Shown: positions 42,801 through 49,592 of the stretch, piece by piece
Layout: the number at the start of each line of letters is the position of its first letter
How positions within the stretch are numbered: position 1 is the first letter of the stretch
DNA from: an uncultured Clostridia bacterium
Lineage (GTDB): Bacteria > Bacillota > Clostridia > Christensenellales > UBA1242
Reading direction: 5' to 3'
Length of the DNA: 64,000 nucleotides
NCBI GenBank assembly: GCA_934793215.1
Contig: CAKVOP010000003.1
Coordinates: forward strand, 62,001-126,000
Translations under genes and position numbers: made by a program
Notes under the pieces: generated by a model
The model's database searches: none
The model's input: only the letters and a program-made list of their open reading frames with translations
What the model was told of the DNA's origin: nothing

Positions 42801-44100
42801 CGTATACACACAAGCATTCAAAGGTGCATCTATTGAAAATTTAGTGATAGGAAGTGGAGTTTCATCACTTGGCGCTAGGTCGTTTAATGGTTGCAAAAAT
42901 CTTAAAACAATAAACATGTCTTCTGCCAGCGAACTTAAAGTACTCGGCGATGGAGTATTTCAAGGTTGTGGAAATGCCACTGAAATTAATATTCCAGAAA
43001 GTGTGGAGACGATTGGCGGTTCTGCATTCTATGCAATGAATTCTATCAAATCGCTTGATTTAAGTCACCTCACAAATGTCACAACTATTGAGGCGAGCAC
43101 ATTTCAAGAGATGAAAAGGGTGGAAAGTATAGTTCTTCCAAGTTCAATAACTACAATCAATAGCAAGGCTTTTACCGGAACTGACAGACTTCTTACTCTT
43201 ACTATCCCAGAGAGCGTTGAGAATTTAAGTGAAGATATCTTTGCTACTTTTGATTACTATAAAACTCGCCCAACAGCAGGTCACCTTATTGGGATTGTTA
43301 ACCTTTCTCAAAATAGTGGCGTAAAGAATAACCTTATTACCGCTGTAAGCAGAATAAATCGACCAAATGGGTATACACAAATTTATTCTCAACCAACAAC
43401 CGAAAGAGAAATGGGTATCACAAGAACTTTTGCTAAAATTTCAACAGCAAGTTACGGTGAATCTTGTGTTAGAACAGTGGTTGAAGAAAACACTGACTCA
43501 AATTCGGTGTTTGATGCAAAGGCTGGCGAATTTATCTGGCTCACAAGAGGTGGCAACAAAATGCTCGCAGGTTATTATAGTCCTGCCGGATTGAAAGCAG
43601 AAACTGCAACTGATGAATATTACGAACTTAAATTGCCGGAAAGTGGCTACAGCGAAATTATGGCTAACTTTGCTCATTATGAAAACAATATGATTAAAGT
43701 TACAATTCCTTCGTGTGTGACCAAAATTGGTGCTTCCGCTTTCCAAAACTGCAAAATGCTTGCAAGCGTTGATATTCCAGATTCGGTTACTGAAATTGGA
43801 GACTACGCTTTCCAAGACATTGCAAATTCAACAAGCGAAGTGCTGACTAGTGTTAAAATTCCAACAAGTGTAGTTTCACTTGGTGCGGGTGCGTTTGCTG
43901 GTTGTGCACATCTTGAAAAAATTTACATTGATAGTATCAGCGTATGGGCAAACTTTACACCAACACAGGTATTTTCTGGTAAAAACCTAACAACAGAAGT
44001 TTATGTTTTAGAGTCTATCATTGCTGGTGGACAGACAAACGCAAACTATTCGACGGGAGAACTTGTGGACGGTTACTATAAAATGGTTAAGAATTCGTAG
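39874..44100 (+). CDS. Giant surface protein with Y-x-F-x-MP repeats and BspA-type leucine-rich repeats
   Basis: A 1408-residue cell-surface protein. Residues 1-28 are charged and cytoplasmic, ~29-50 form a membrane anchor, then an InlB-B-like domain. Six ~80-residue beta repeats follow to ~630, each ending in a Y-x-F-x-M-P strand (YVFSMPG, YSFDMPAGN, YSFTMPAEN, YSFEMPN, YKFDMPAGN). Residues ~640-1395 are BspA/LRR_5 leucine-rich repeats (VSLPETVTEIGAYAF, INIPESVETIGGSAFYAM, VDIPDSVTEIGDYAFQDI). There is no lipobox or LPXTG. BspA-type proteins bind host proteins or other bacteria. The ribosome site AGGAGG is strong; no other genes share the operon. Confidence 0.88.
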   Translation: MNNDKILKEEEKLEAESVKNKSKRKGIIIGALTAGALAVAGVATGIALSKPTFLDIIVDSTGVVTINGEVVENGELSYKKGDRIVLVANRVEGYSFDGWYFNDGKIEGATGMSYEFILSEATQGKYEARYVKENYSIEVVQENQEDISGIEVNGDSSTNASIDDVISFVVADKTSEGELARPYYQKTGEDAKHYISQVEGKYVFSMPGSGVKIGIDYDLIDYRIEKADVQNGSFEIRKGENIVSSANKGDTLLIIPFADEGYKIKKVSYLVEGDENPTEITINSDGEYIFEMQACPVKFIVEFEKRAFTVTAGDNIINLSSENVLFGETVTFGVSAKDPKEYTLKVYYTVGDSAIQHEVIAENGIYSFDMPAGNVTIIGEYTARTYNVLKNEENAQYILSLPTTAQFNSTVSFKVASRPRYVIERVYFVGNENGVETDIPSNNDVYSFTMPAENVTINVIYNSKTHAIENRTPDFIKNLDAGADIGDEVSFKVLDRNGYAISKVYYLIDDVETLIAETGEHGIYSFEMPNRDIAVVAEYNIIHYTITKSPTENGSFAVLKNGEGAGSATIEDVLTVSISPNENYIINELYYQIDGQATKINILLTDGEYKFDMPAGNITITATFKSIITSVTENGLYYSLDYEAGEATIMGFDVTATDKTTVLIPATVTVPENNDRVYKVVAIRDADSFTKRGFGSHCVNGAFQDTDVENIDFSNATNLKYIGTGAFMGTKITEVSLPETVTEIGAYAFRTCQNLTRADFSKATQLKAVPYGCFYVDFNEFTTPTYSLTTFLAPTSLERIEADAFFTSGIAQIDLSMCENLNLVGYGAFESAINLRTAKLPKGNSGNKIVIESNAFKSTDSLLTIELPKYGEIKDNAFADAKNLIELVKFGGDYVSQTDIGRLGLSQNSGLPAGISVSIVDESKIKVGQNFAYYVIKEDSNVEVPYVLYYFGKSNDVTISRDNLNADLNEQHSRYAVYTQAFKGASIENLVIGSGVSSLGARSFNGCKNLKTINMSSASELKVLGDGVFQGCGNATEINIPESVETIGGSAFYAMNSIKSLDLSHLTNVTTIEASTFQEMKRVESIVLPSSITTINSKAFTGTDRLLTLTIPESVENLSEDIFATFDYYKTRPTAGHLIGIVNLSQNSGVKNNLITAVSRINRPNGYTQIYSQPTTEREMGITRTFAKISTASYGESCVRTVVEENTDSNSVFDAKAGEFIWLTRGGNKMLAGYYSPAGLKAETATDEYYELKLPESGYSEIMANFAHYENNMIKVTIPSCVTKIGASAFQNCKMLASVDIPDSVTEIGDYAFQDIANSTSEVLTSVKIPTSVVSLGAGAFAGCAHLEKIYIDSISVWANFTPTQVFSGKNLTTEVYVLESIIAGGQTNANYSTGELVDGYYKMVKNS

Positions 44101-44161
44101 TGAAAGGCGGGATAAATTTTTAAATAAGTTTAAATTTGTTCTCTTGCATAGCGAAGTTTGC

Positions 44162-44190
44162 TTGACAAAATAAAACGCGGGGTATATACT
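44162..44190 (+). promoter_or_regulatory. Promoter of the T-box/aspS/asnS operon
   Basis: A TTGACA (44162-44167), 17-nt spacer, TATACT (44185-44190) promoter, so the leader transcript begins near 44197. Confidence 0.9.
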
Positions 44191-44196
44191 AATCCC

Positions 44197-44397
44197 AGTT
44201 TAATGCGATGAGAAAGAGAGTAACTTTGCCCACTTGCAGTACAGAGAGGCATGTCGGTGGGAATTGCCCTGCAAAGCAAAGCGAAAAACACTTTTGAGCA
44301 AAAACAAAATATCGAGAGGCTTTTTAAGCAAATTAGGTGGCACCGCGGATACAAATATTCGTCCTAATGTGATTTATATCGCATTAGGGCGTTTTTG
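44197..44397 (+). promoter_or_regulatory. T-box riboswitch, probably reading tRNA-Asn
   Basis: A ~200-nt leader with stem I features (AGAGAGTAAC, then AGAGAGGC and GTCGGTGGGAA apical parts), the invariant T-box sequence AGGTGGCACCGCGG (44335-44348) and a terminator (CGTCCTAATG with CATTAGGGCG, then T-run, ending 44397). The likely specifier is AAC (44287-44289), an Asn codon, in the stretch GCGAAAAACACTTTT opposite AGTA. Uncharged tRNA-Asn should stabilise the antiterminator and allow aspS and asnS expression. Confidence 0.9.
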
Positions 44398-44428
44398 TTT
44401 GTCCTTATTGCGAAAAATAGGAGGAAAA

Positions 44429-45709
44429 ATGACACATATTTCAAATTTAAAAGAGGGAAAAGTTAAGTTCCAAGGCATAGTTGAAACCGTGCGTGATAAG
44501 AAAAGCATGCAATTTGTTGTTTTGAGAGACTTTTCTGGGAAAATTCAAGTTACTGTTGACAAAACCGCTCACCCAGAAGTTGGCGAAGTATTCGCCCATC
44601 TTCTTACAGGAGCAACTGTTGAAGTTGAAGGCGAACTTGTTAAAAGTGAATATGTAAAAATGGGAGGACAAGAAGTGCTTGCCGAAAGTGCAAGAATTAC
44701 TTCTACGAGCGAAGCATATCCAATAGGACCTGAAAGCAGTATTGACCAAAGAATTGATTATCGTTGGCTTGACTTAAGACAAGAGAAGAACCTTTTAATG
44801 TTTAAGGTTCAAACTCTTTTTACAAACGCTATGAGAGAATTTTTAGTTGATAAAGATTTCATAGAGATTCATTCTCCAAAACTTATTGGAACTGCAAGTG
44901 AAAGTGGAAGCGAAGTGTTTGAGGTAAAATACTTTGACACAAAAGCGTATCTTGCTCAAAGTCCACAATTTTATAAACAAATGGCAATGAGTGCAGGATT
45001 TGGAAGAATTTTTGAATGTGGGCCAGTTTTCCGTGCTGAAAAATCACATTCAAGAAAACACGCAACCGAATTTACGGGTTTTGATATTGAATTTAGTGGG
45101 ATTGACTCTTTTGAAGATGTTATGAAACTGGAAGAGGAACTTTTAACTTATGCTCTTAAACGTGTGAAAGAAAAATATGGTGACGACATAAAGGAAATTT
45201 TTGGTGTTGATGTAGTTGTTCCATCTCTTCCATTCCCAAGAATTCGCCTGGCAGACCTTTATAAAGAACTTGAAACGCGATATGGACTAGTTGTCCCAGA
45301 AGATGAAAAGGACGACCTTTCAACCGAAGCAGAAAAACTTTGCAAAGATTTTGCTCGTGATGCTTATGGGCACGAATTCTTATTTGTTACCGATTATGGT
45401 GCAAGAAAGAGAGCCTTCTATCATATGAGAAAAGATGGAATTCCACAAGGATATGACTTAATATGGAAAGGCGTCGAAATCACAACAGGTGCTCAAAGAG
45501 AACATAGATATGACATTCTAAAAAAACAGGCCGAAGAAAAAGGACTTGATAAAGACGTTGCTTTCTATCTTGAATTCTTTAAGTATGGCTGTATGCCTCA
45601 TGGTGGGTTTGGCCTTGGACTTGACAGAATAACTATGAATTTGCTTGAACTTGCAAGCATTAAAGAGGCAATGTTTATCTTCCGCGGGCCAGACCGCTTG
45701 ACACCATAA
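44429..45709 (+). CDS. aspS: Aspartate--tRNA ligase, short archaeal type (probably AspRS2)
   Basis: A 426-residue class II synthetase. The OB-fold N-terminus (FQGIVETVRDKKSMQFVVLRDF) binds the anticodon; motif 2 is FRAEKSHSRKHATEF and motif 3 GFGLGLDRITMNLL. It lacks the ~150-residue GAD insertion of standard bacterial AspRS, matching the archaeal form, which is often non-discriminating and can charge tRNA-Asn with Asp. ATG 44429 has AGGAGG upstream; the frame extends to 44234 but that lies inside the T-box. It lies under an Asn-type T-box with asnS. Confidence 0.9.
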   Translation: MTHISNLKEGKVKFQGIVETVRDKKSMQFVVLRDFSGKIQVTVDKTAHPEVGEVFAHLLTGATVEVEGELVKSEYVKMGGQEVLAESARITSTSEAYPIGPESSIDQRIDYRWLDLRQEKNLLMFKVQTLFTNAMREFLVDKDFIEIHSPKLIGTASESGSEVFEVKYFDTKAYLAQSPQFYKQMAMSAGFGRIFECGPVFRAEKSHSRKHATEFTGFDIEFSGIDSFEDVMKLEEELLTYALKRVKEKYGDDIKEIFGVDVVVPSLPFPRIRLADLYKELETRYGLVVPEDEKDDLSTEAEKLCKDFARDAYGHEFLFVTDYGARKRAFYHMRKDGIPQGYDLIWKGVEITTGAQREHRYDILKKQAEEKGLDKDVAFYLEFFKYGCMPHGGFGLGLDRITMNLLELASIKEAMFIFRGPDRLTP

Positions 45710-45719
45710 AGGAGGGATT

Positions 45720-47108
45720 ATGAAAAGAACTGAAATAAAAGATTTATATAAGATATACCAAACTCTTGACGGACAGGAGGTTTCTCTTTCTGGTTGGGCA
45801 AGAACAATACGTGATTCAAAGAATATCGCTTTTATCGAGCTTAATGACGGCTTTTTCAAAAGCGTGCAAATAGTTGTTGAAAGAGAAAAAATTGCCAATT
45901 ACAACGACATTGTTAAAGAAAATGTGGGCACTTCTTTCCGTGTTTGCGGAAAAGTTGTTTTAACGCCTAATGCTCAACAACCTTTTGAAATTTCTGCAAC
46001 GGAGGTCGCAATTCTTGGATCTTGCGAAAGTGACTATCCTCTCCAAAAGAAGCGTCACACAATCGAGTTTTTACGTTCTATTCCAACAATTCGTGCACGC
46101 GGAAACCTATTTAATGCCGTATTTAGAATTCGTTCAACCGCGGCATTCGCTATCCACAAATTTTTTAACGAGCGTAACTTCGTTTATATTCACACGCCAA
46201 TTATCACAGCAAATGATTGCGAGGGTGCAGGAGATATGTTCCAAGTAACGACTCTTGACCTTGAAAATCCACCAAGAGTAGACGGGAAGGTAGATTATAG
46301 TCAAGATTTCTTTGGTAAAAAGGTGTCATTGACAGTTTCAGGACAACTTCATGAAGAGCCTCTTACTCATGCCTTTGGCAAAACATACACCTTTGGGCCA
46401 ACATTCCGTGCTGAAAACTCAAACACTTCTCGTCATGCAGCCGAATTTTGGATGATGGAACCCGAAATGTGCTTTGTTGACCTTGACGGACTTATGGACA
46501 ACGAGGAAGAACTCATCAAATATGTTATCTCGTATGTTATGAAAGAGTGCCCAAGCGAACTTGAATTCTTGAATAAATTTGTAGATACAGGTCTTCTTGA
46601 AAGATTACAAAATGTCGTTAGTCACGAGTTTGTTCGTCTAGATTACACTGATGCCATAGAGATTCTTAAAAAAGCACCAGTAGAATTTGTTTTTCCAGTT
46701 GAGTGGGGCATTGACCTTCAAAGCGAACATGAAAGATATCTTACCGAGCAAGTTTATAAAAAACCAGTTTTCTTGAAAAACTATCCAAAAGATATTAAGG
46801 CTTTCTATATGCGTCAAAATGATGATGGCAAAACTGTTGCCGCAGTCGATCTTCTTGTCCCTGGAATTGGCGAACTTATTGGAGGAAGCCAAAGAGAAGA
46901 ACGTTACGACAGACTTGTTAAGCGAATGAATGAACTTGGTCTTAACATGGGAGAATATTCATGGTATCTTGACACTCGACGTTATGGCGCTTGTGTTCAC
47001 TCTGGATATGGCGTCGGGTTTGAAAGACTTGTAATGTACCTTACAGGCGTTTCAAACATTCGCGATGTTGAGATATTCCCTCGTACAGTGGGCTCTATTC
47101 AAGGCTAG
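45720..47108 (+). CDS. asnS: Asparagine--tRNA ligase
   Basis: A 462-residue class II synthetase charging tRNA-Asn. The N-terminal OB fold (VSLSGWARTIRDSKNIAFIELNDG) is followed by motif 2 FRAENSNTSRHAAEFW, the Asn-specific WMMEPEMCFVDL stretch, and motif 3 GYGVGFERLVMYLTG. The start is 11 bases after aspS with AGGAGG. The co-occurrence with a short AspRS under one Asn-responsive T-box suggests two ways of making Asn-tRNA-Asn, or that AspRS2 also helps in asparagine supply. Confidence 0.95.
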   Translation: MKRTEIKDLYKIYQTLDGQEVSLSGWARTIRDSKNIAFIELNDGFFKSVQIVVEREKIANYNDIVKENVGTSFRVCGKVVLTPNAQQPFEISATEVAILGSCESDYPLQKKRHTIEFLRSIPTIRARGNLFNAVFRIRSTAAFAIHKFFNERNFVYIHTPIITANDCEGAGDMFQVTTLDLENPPRVDGKVDYSQDFFGKKVSLTVSGQLHEEPLTHAFGKTYTFGPTFRAENSNTSRHAAEFWMMEPEMCFVDLDGLMDNEEELIKYVISYVMKECPSELEFLNKFVDTGLLERLQNVVSHEFVRLDYTDAIEILKKAPVEFVFPVEWGIDLQSEHERYLTEQVYKKPVFLKNYPKDIKAFYMRQNDDGKTVAAVDLLVPGIGELIGGSQREERYDRLVKRMNELGLNMGEYSWYLDTRRYGACVHSGYGVGFERLVMYLTGVSNIRDVEIFPRTVGSIQG

Positions 47109-47290
47109 TAAACAAACTTGTCTGTTTTCGTTTATTAAATTTTAATATGTTAAGTTTCGGTAAACAAGTCGGCTTTATCGCTCGTTAGAATTAAAATTCT
47201 TATGCAATTATCTCAAGCGTGAGAGACTGCTTGTTTTTCGGCTATGGTTAAAAAATAATGGGCTTCGACAGGCGAATTCACAATCATAAA

Positions 47291-47325
47291 AAAAGACAAC
47301 CCGTCTCAATGGCGGGTTGTTTTTA
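47291..47325 (+). terminator. Terminator of the aspS-asnS operon
   Basis: ACAACCCG (47296-47303) pairs with CGGGTTGT (47313-47320), with A and T runs. Confidence 0.92.
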
Positions 47326-47363
47326 GTCAAAAAACGACAAAAAATTGCAATATTTATAAAAAG

Positions 47364-47432
47364 TTATCCACAAAATGTCGACTTATCCACATTTTCGTAC
47401 CACTTATCCACAATTAATTTAAGTTATCCACA
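47364..47432 (+). promoter_or_regulatory. Phased array of four perfect DnaA boxes
   Basis: TTATCCACA occurs at 47364-47372, 47383-47391, 47404-47412 and 47424-47432, all on the plus strand, with starts 19, 21 and 20 bp apart, so on one face of the helix. The last two overlap or adjoin the end of the pseudouridine synthase gene. A short AT-rich tract lies just upstream. No dnaA, dnaN or gyrB genes lie in this window, so this may be a DnaA-titrating or regulatory site rather than oriC. Confidence 0.85.
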
Positions 47433-48250
47433 TTTACAAATGGTGGAAAACAAGAGAACTCTTGACCATTGAGATAAGATAGTGGAGATGATAGGTTTAA
47501 AAATTTTAAGTGATAAGAATGCAACCGTTGAGTTTTTGCCTTAAATTTTTTGTTGTCTTCATTCTTGCCGTATTTTCCATCGCCGATTATTGGGTGCCCT
47601 AAATATGCAAGGCTGGCTCTTATTTGGTGGGTTTTTCCTGTGAGCAAGGTCGCTTCAACCAGAGAGGACGAGGAAGAAGATTTGATTGTGTTAAAAATGG
47701 TGGCAATTTCCATACTATTTTTAATGGCTTTCTCGTAAATTTTGACAAGGCTTTTTTCGGCATCTTTTACTAGAAAGGCCTTAAATACGAAGTTTTTAAA
47801 GTTTGTCTTACCAACAACTTCTGTCAAATATTTCTTTTCTATATTCCCACTTGAAAAACCTTGAATAAGTGATTCCAAACTTATCTTGTTTTTTGCCAAT
47901 ATTGTAAGTCCTGTTGTGTTGCGGTCGAGCCTATGTACAGCAAGAGCAGATAGTTTGTCGGCAAGTCCACCTTTTCCTTCAATTTCAATTCCGCTGGGCT
48001 TGTTTACGATGATGATATTTTGATCCTCAAATATAATATCGAACTTTTTCTCTTCAATCATTGACAAGTCGTAAAACACAGTGATTTCACTATCCTTGTC
48101 AACCATTATGTTTTCTTTGATTCTAAAATCATCAATACGTATATCTTTTTGCCTTAAAAGTTTGTTGACTGACTGATAAGAGAATCCTTTATCACACAAA
48201 ATATTAGCGATTTTATCTTTTTTATCCGCTTTAAATATTAATTTTTCCAT
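47414..48250 (-). CDS. RluA-family pseudouridine synthase
   Basis: A 278-residue rRNA or tRNA pseudouridine synthase. An N-terminal S4-like domain (FSYQSVNKLLRQKDIRID) precedes the catalytic domain with AVHRLDRNTTGL (catalytic Asp) and LLTGKTHQIRASLAYLGHPIIGDGKYG. The ATG at 48250 is preferred; a -10-like TATTAT ends 6 nt upstream and no Shine-Dalgarno is visible. The in-frame ATG at 48268 is less likely. Its 3' end carries two DnaA boxes. Confidence 0.88.
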   Translation of the reverse strand: MEKLIFKADKKDKIANILCDKGFSYQSVNKLLRQKDIRIDDFRIKENIMVDKDSEITVFYDLSMIEEKKFDIIFEDQNIIIVNKPSGIEIEGKGGLADKLSALAVHRLDRNTTGLTILAKNKISLESLIQGFSSGNIEKKYLTEVVGKTNFKNFVFKAFLVKDAEKSLVKIYEKAIKNSMEIATIFNTIKSSSSSSLVEATLLTGKTHQIRASLAYLGHPIIGDGKYGKNEDNKKFKAKTQRLHSYHLKFLNLSSPLSYLNGQEFSCFPPFVNVDNLN

Positions 48251-48256
48251 AAACCA

Positions 48257-48262
48257 ATAATA
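48257..48262 (-). promoter_or_regulatory. -10 element of the pseudouridine synthase gene, leaderless
   Basis: Minus-strand TATTAT (48257-48262) ends 6 nt before the ATG at 48250. The -35 is poor. Confidence 0.4.
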
Positions 48263-48331
48263 CAACATTTCTTTTTAAAAAACTATCATTTTTGATTTAA
48301 AAATAAAATATAAATAGATAGAGGAGAGTTT

Positions 48332-48583
48332 ATGGTTAAAAATTTAGTAATAAATGGTGATTGTATGGAAATCTCTGGTGCGACAAAGGTTGTTTCTTCC
48401 AGCCCAACACAAGCAGTCGTTGAAACAAATGAAGGTGGAATTTTGGTTAGCGGAACAGATATTGAGGTTAAAAAGTTGAATTTAGAAGAAGGGCAAGTCG
48501 TTTTTGCTGGGAAATTTACAATGTTAAAATTTGGTTTGGCAACGGGAAAGAAACCTTCACTATTAAAGAGAATTTTTAAATAA
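48332..48583 (+). CDS. yabP: Sporulation protein YabP
   Basis: An 83-residue protein of the YabP/YqfC group, needed late in spore formation in Bacillus. The sequence fits the family: a short all-beta domain with MEISGATKVVSSSPTQAVVETNEGGILVSGTDIEV split by a loop and KLNLEEGQVVFAGKF. It is the first of a yabP-yabQ-divIC-like cluster in the order known from Bacillus and Clostridia. It is preceded by GAGGAG; no clear sigma-E promoter could be picked out. The stop overlaps the yabQ start. Confidence 0.82.
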   Translation: MVKNLVINGDCMEISGATKVVSSSPTQAVVETNEGGILVSGTDIEVKKLNLEEGQVVFAGKFTMLKFGLATGKKPSLLKRIFK

Positions 48584-48960
48584 TGCTATATCCCACCTTA
48601 AATCAGCCACTTACAATTCTAGCAATCTTTTTAGTAGGGCTTGCAAGTGGAGTAATTGTTGATATAGGAAGACTGCTGGCGTCGCTAATTGGTGGACAGA
48701 AGTATTCTCGCCATTTTTTCGACTTTTTGGCGGTAATCATCTCGTGTGCACTGCTTTTATTCACCAATTTGAAGGTAAACTATGGGCAATTTAGACTTTA
48801 TGTTATTTTAATTTTTTTACTTTCACTTGCTCTTGAAAGATTTTTATCTAAAATTCTATGGACAACCATAGCGTCAAAATGCTATACTAGCATTGAGAAT
48901 GTTAAGAAAAAACTCTTTTTAAGGAAGAAAAGTGGAAGAAAAAAAGAAAAACAAAATTAA
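48583..48960 (+). CDS. yabQ: Spore-cortex protein YabQ
   Basis: A 125-residue membrane protein with three hydrophobic helices (ILAIFLVGLASGVIVDIGRLL, FLAVIISCALLLF, LYVILIFLLSLALERF) and a basic tail, matching YabQ, required for the spore cortex. The start ATG shares one base with the yabP stop. The 3' end overlaps the divIC-like gene by 29 bases. Recognition rests on position, size and membrane pattern more than on motifs. Confidence 0.78.
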   Translation: MLYPTLNQPLTILAIFLVGLASGVIVDIGRLLASLIGGQKYSRHFFDFLAVIISCALLLFTNLKVNYGQFRLYVILIFLLSLALERFLSKILWTTIASKCYTSIENVKKKLFLRKKSGRKKEKQN

Positions 48961-49105
48961 AAAGTGGCTTATTTGGGGTGGATTTGTCTTCCTTATAGTT
49001 TTTGTGGTTGTGACAAGCACTGTGCTTCACGCTAAAAAGGCAGAACTTGATCGTATAAAGAATGAAAATGATAGAATAACAGAGCAAACTATTTTTATGG
49101 TTTAG
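48932..49105 (+). CDS. Very short DivIC/FtsB-like protein
   Basis: A 57-residue protein beginning with GTG, with AAGGAAG 4 nt upstream. Residues ~1-12 are basic, ~13-32 form one membrane helix (LIWGGFVFLIVFVVVTSTVL), followed by a short charged coiled-coil start (AKKAELDRIKNENDRITEQT). This is the septum-formation initiator DivIC/FtsB plan, and divIC follows yabP-yabQ in Bacillus and Clostridia. Normal DivIC has ~100 residues; here the coiled coil is cut at about 20 residues, with no continuation seen in other frames. It overlaps yabQ by 29 bases. Confidence 0.6.
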   Translation: MEEKKKNKIKKWLIWGGFVFLIVFVVVTSTVLHAKKAELDRIKNENDRITEQTIFMV

Positions 49106-49303
49106 AATTAAGTCTATAACACAGCACCAAAAAAGGTGTGCCAATGATATTACAAAAAACAAAATGGGAACAAAAAGTGAACGACGAGTTATGAGACAAA
49201 CAATCCTGTTCCCGTTTTATTACTAGGTTTGCTTATAGAAATGGTTACAAATTGAAATAGAAATAAAATTTTTAAATTTTTTAGAAAATCTACTAAAATT
49301 TTA

Positions 49304-49332
49304 TTGACAAAATAAATTTTTTTTGGTATTAT
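49304..49332 (+). promoter_or_regulatory. Promoter upstream of the tRNA-Asn region
   Basis: TTGACA (49304-49309), a 17-nt spacer and TATTAT (49327-49332). Transcription would start near 49339, ahead of both the broken tRNA-Asn-like sequence and the intact tRNA-Asn. Confidence 0.75.
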
Positions 49333-49370
49333 TTCATTGCAATCATTTTAAAGATGCTTGCTAATTAGTA

Positions 49371-49470
49371 TTCCTCAATAATTCAGTGGTGGAGTGCGGG
49401 GCTGAACGCCAACGAAGTGCGTACGAAGTGAAACGGAGTTAAACCGATAAGGTTGACTGCCGAGTGCCAC
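49371..49470 (+). pseudogene. tRNA-Asn-like sequence with an anticodon-loop insertion
   Basis: TTCAGTGGTGGAG (49382-49394), GGCTG (49400-49404) and TTAAACCGATAAGG (49439-49452) match the intact tRNA-Asn downstream. Where the anticodon loop should close, a 34-nt insert (49405-49438) contains the direct repeat CGAAGTG (49413-49419 and 49424-49430). The acceptor strand is also degenerate. It is not a functional tRNA as it stands, but it lies within the transcript of tRNA-Asn. It recalls the interrupted tRNA-Ile copy at 32958. Confidence 0.65.
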
Positions 49471-49484
49471 AAAAAATTTAATAT

Positions 49485-49559
49485 TCCCCAGTAGCTCAGT
49501 GGTGGAGCGCTCGGCTGTTAACCGATAGGCCGTAGGTTCGAATCCTACCTGGGGAGCCA
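49485..49559 (+). tRNA. tRNA-Asn (GTT)
   Basis: A 75-nt tRNA with encoded CCA. The acceptor TCCCCAG pairs with CTGGGGA, the anticodon stem TCGG/CCGA encloses CTGTTAA (anticodon GTT), and the T-arm has GGTTCGAATCC. The tRNA is the presumed partner of the T-box at 44197. Confidence 0.95.
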
Positions 49560-49565
49560 GTAAAG

Positions 49566-49592
49566 AGATTGTCTTAAAGACAATCTTTTTTT
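49566..49592 (+). terminator. Terminator of tRNA-Asn
   Basis: AGATTGTC (49566-49573) pairs with GACAATCT (49579-49586), then a T-run. Confidence 0.9.

Noticed and set aside
44234..44428. 65-residue N-terminal extension of AspRS
   Set aside because: It lies entirely in the T-box leader; the ATG at 44429 has a proper AGGAGG and matches family length.
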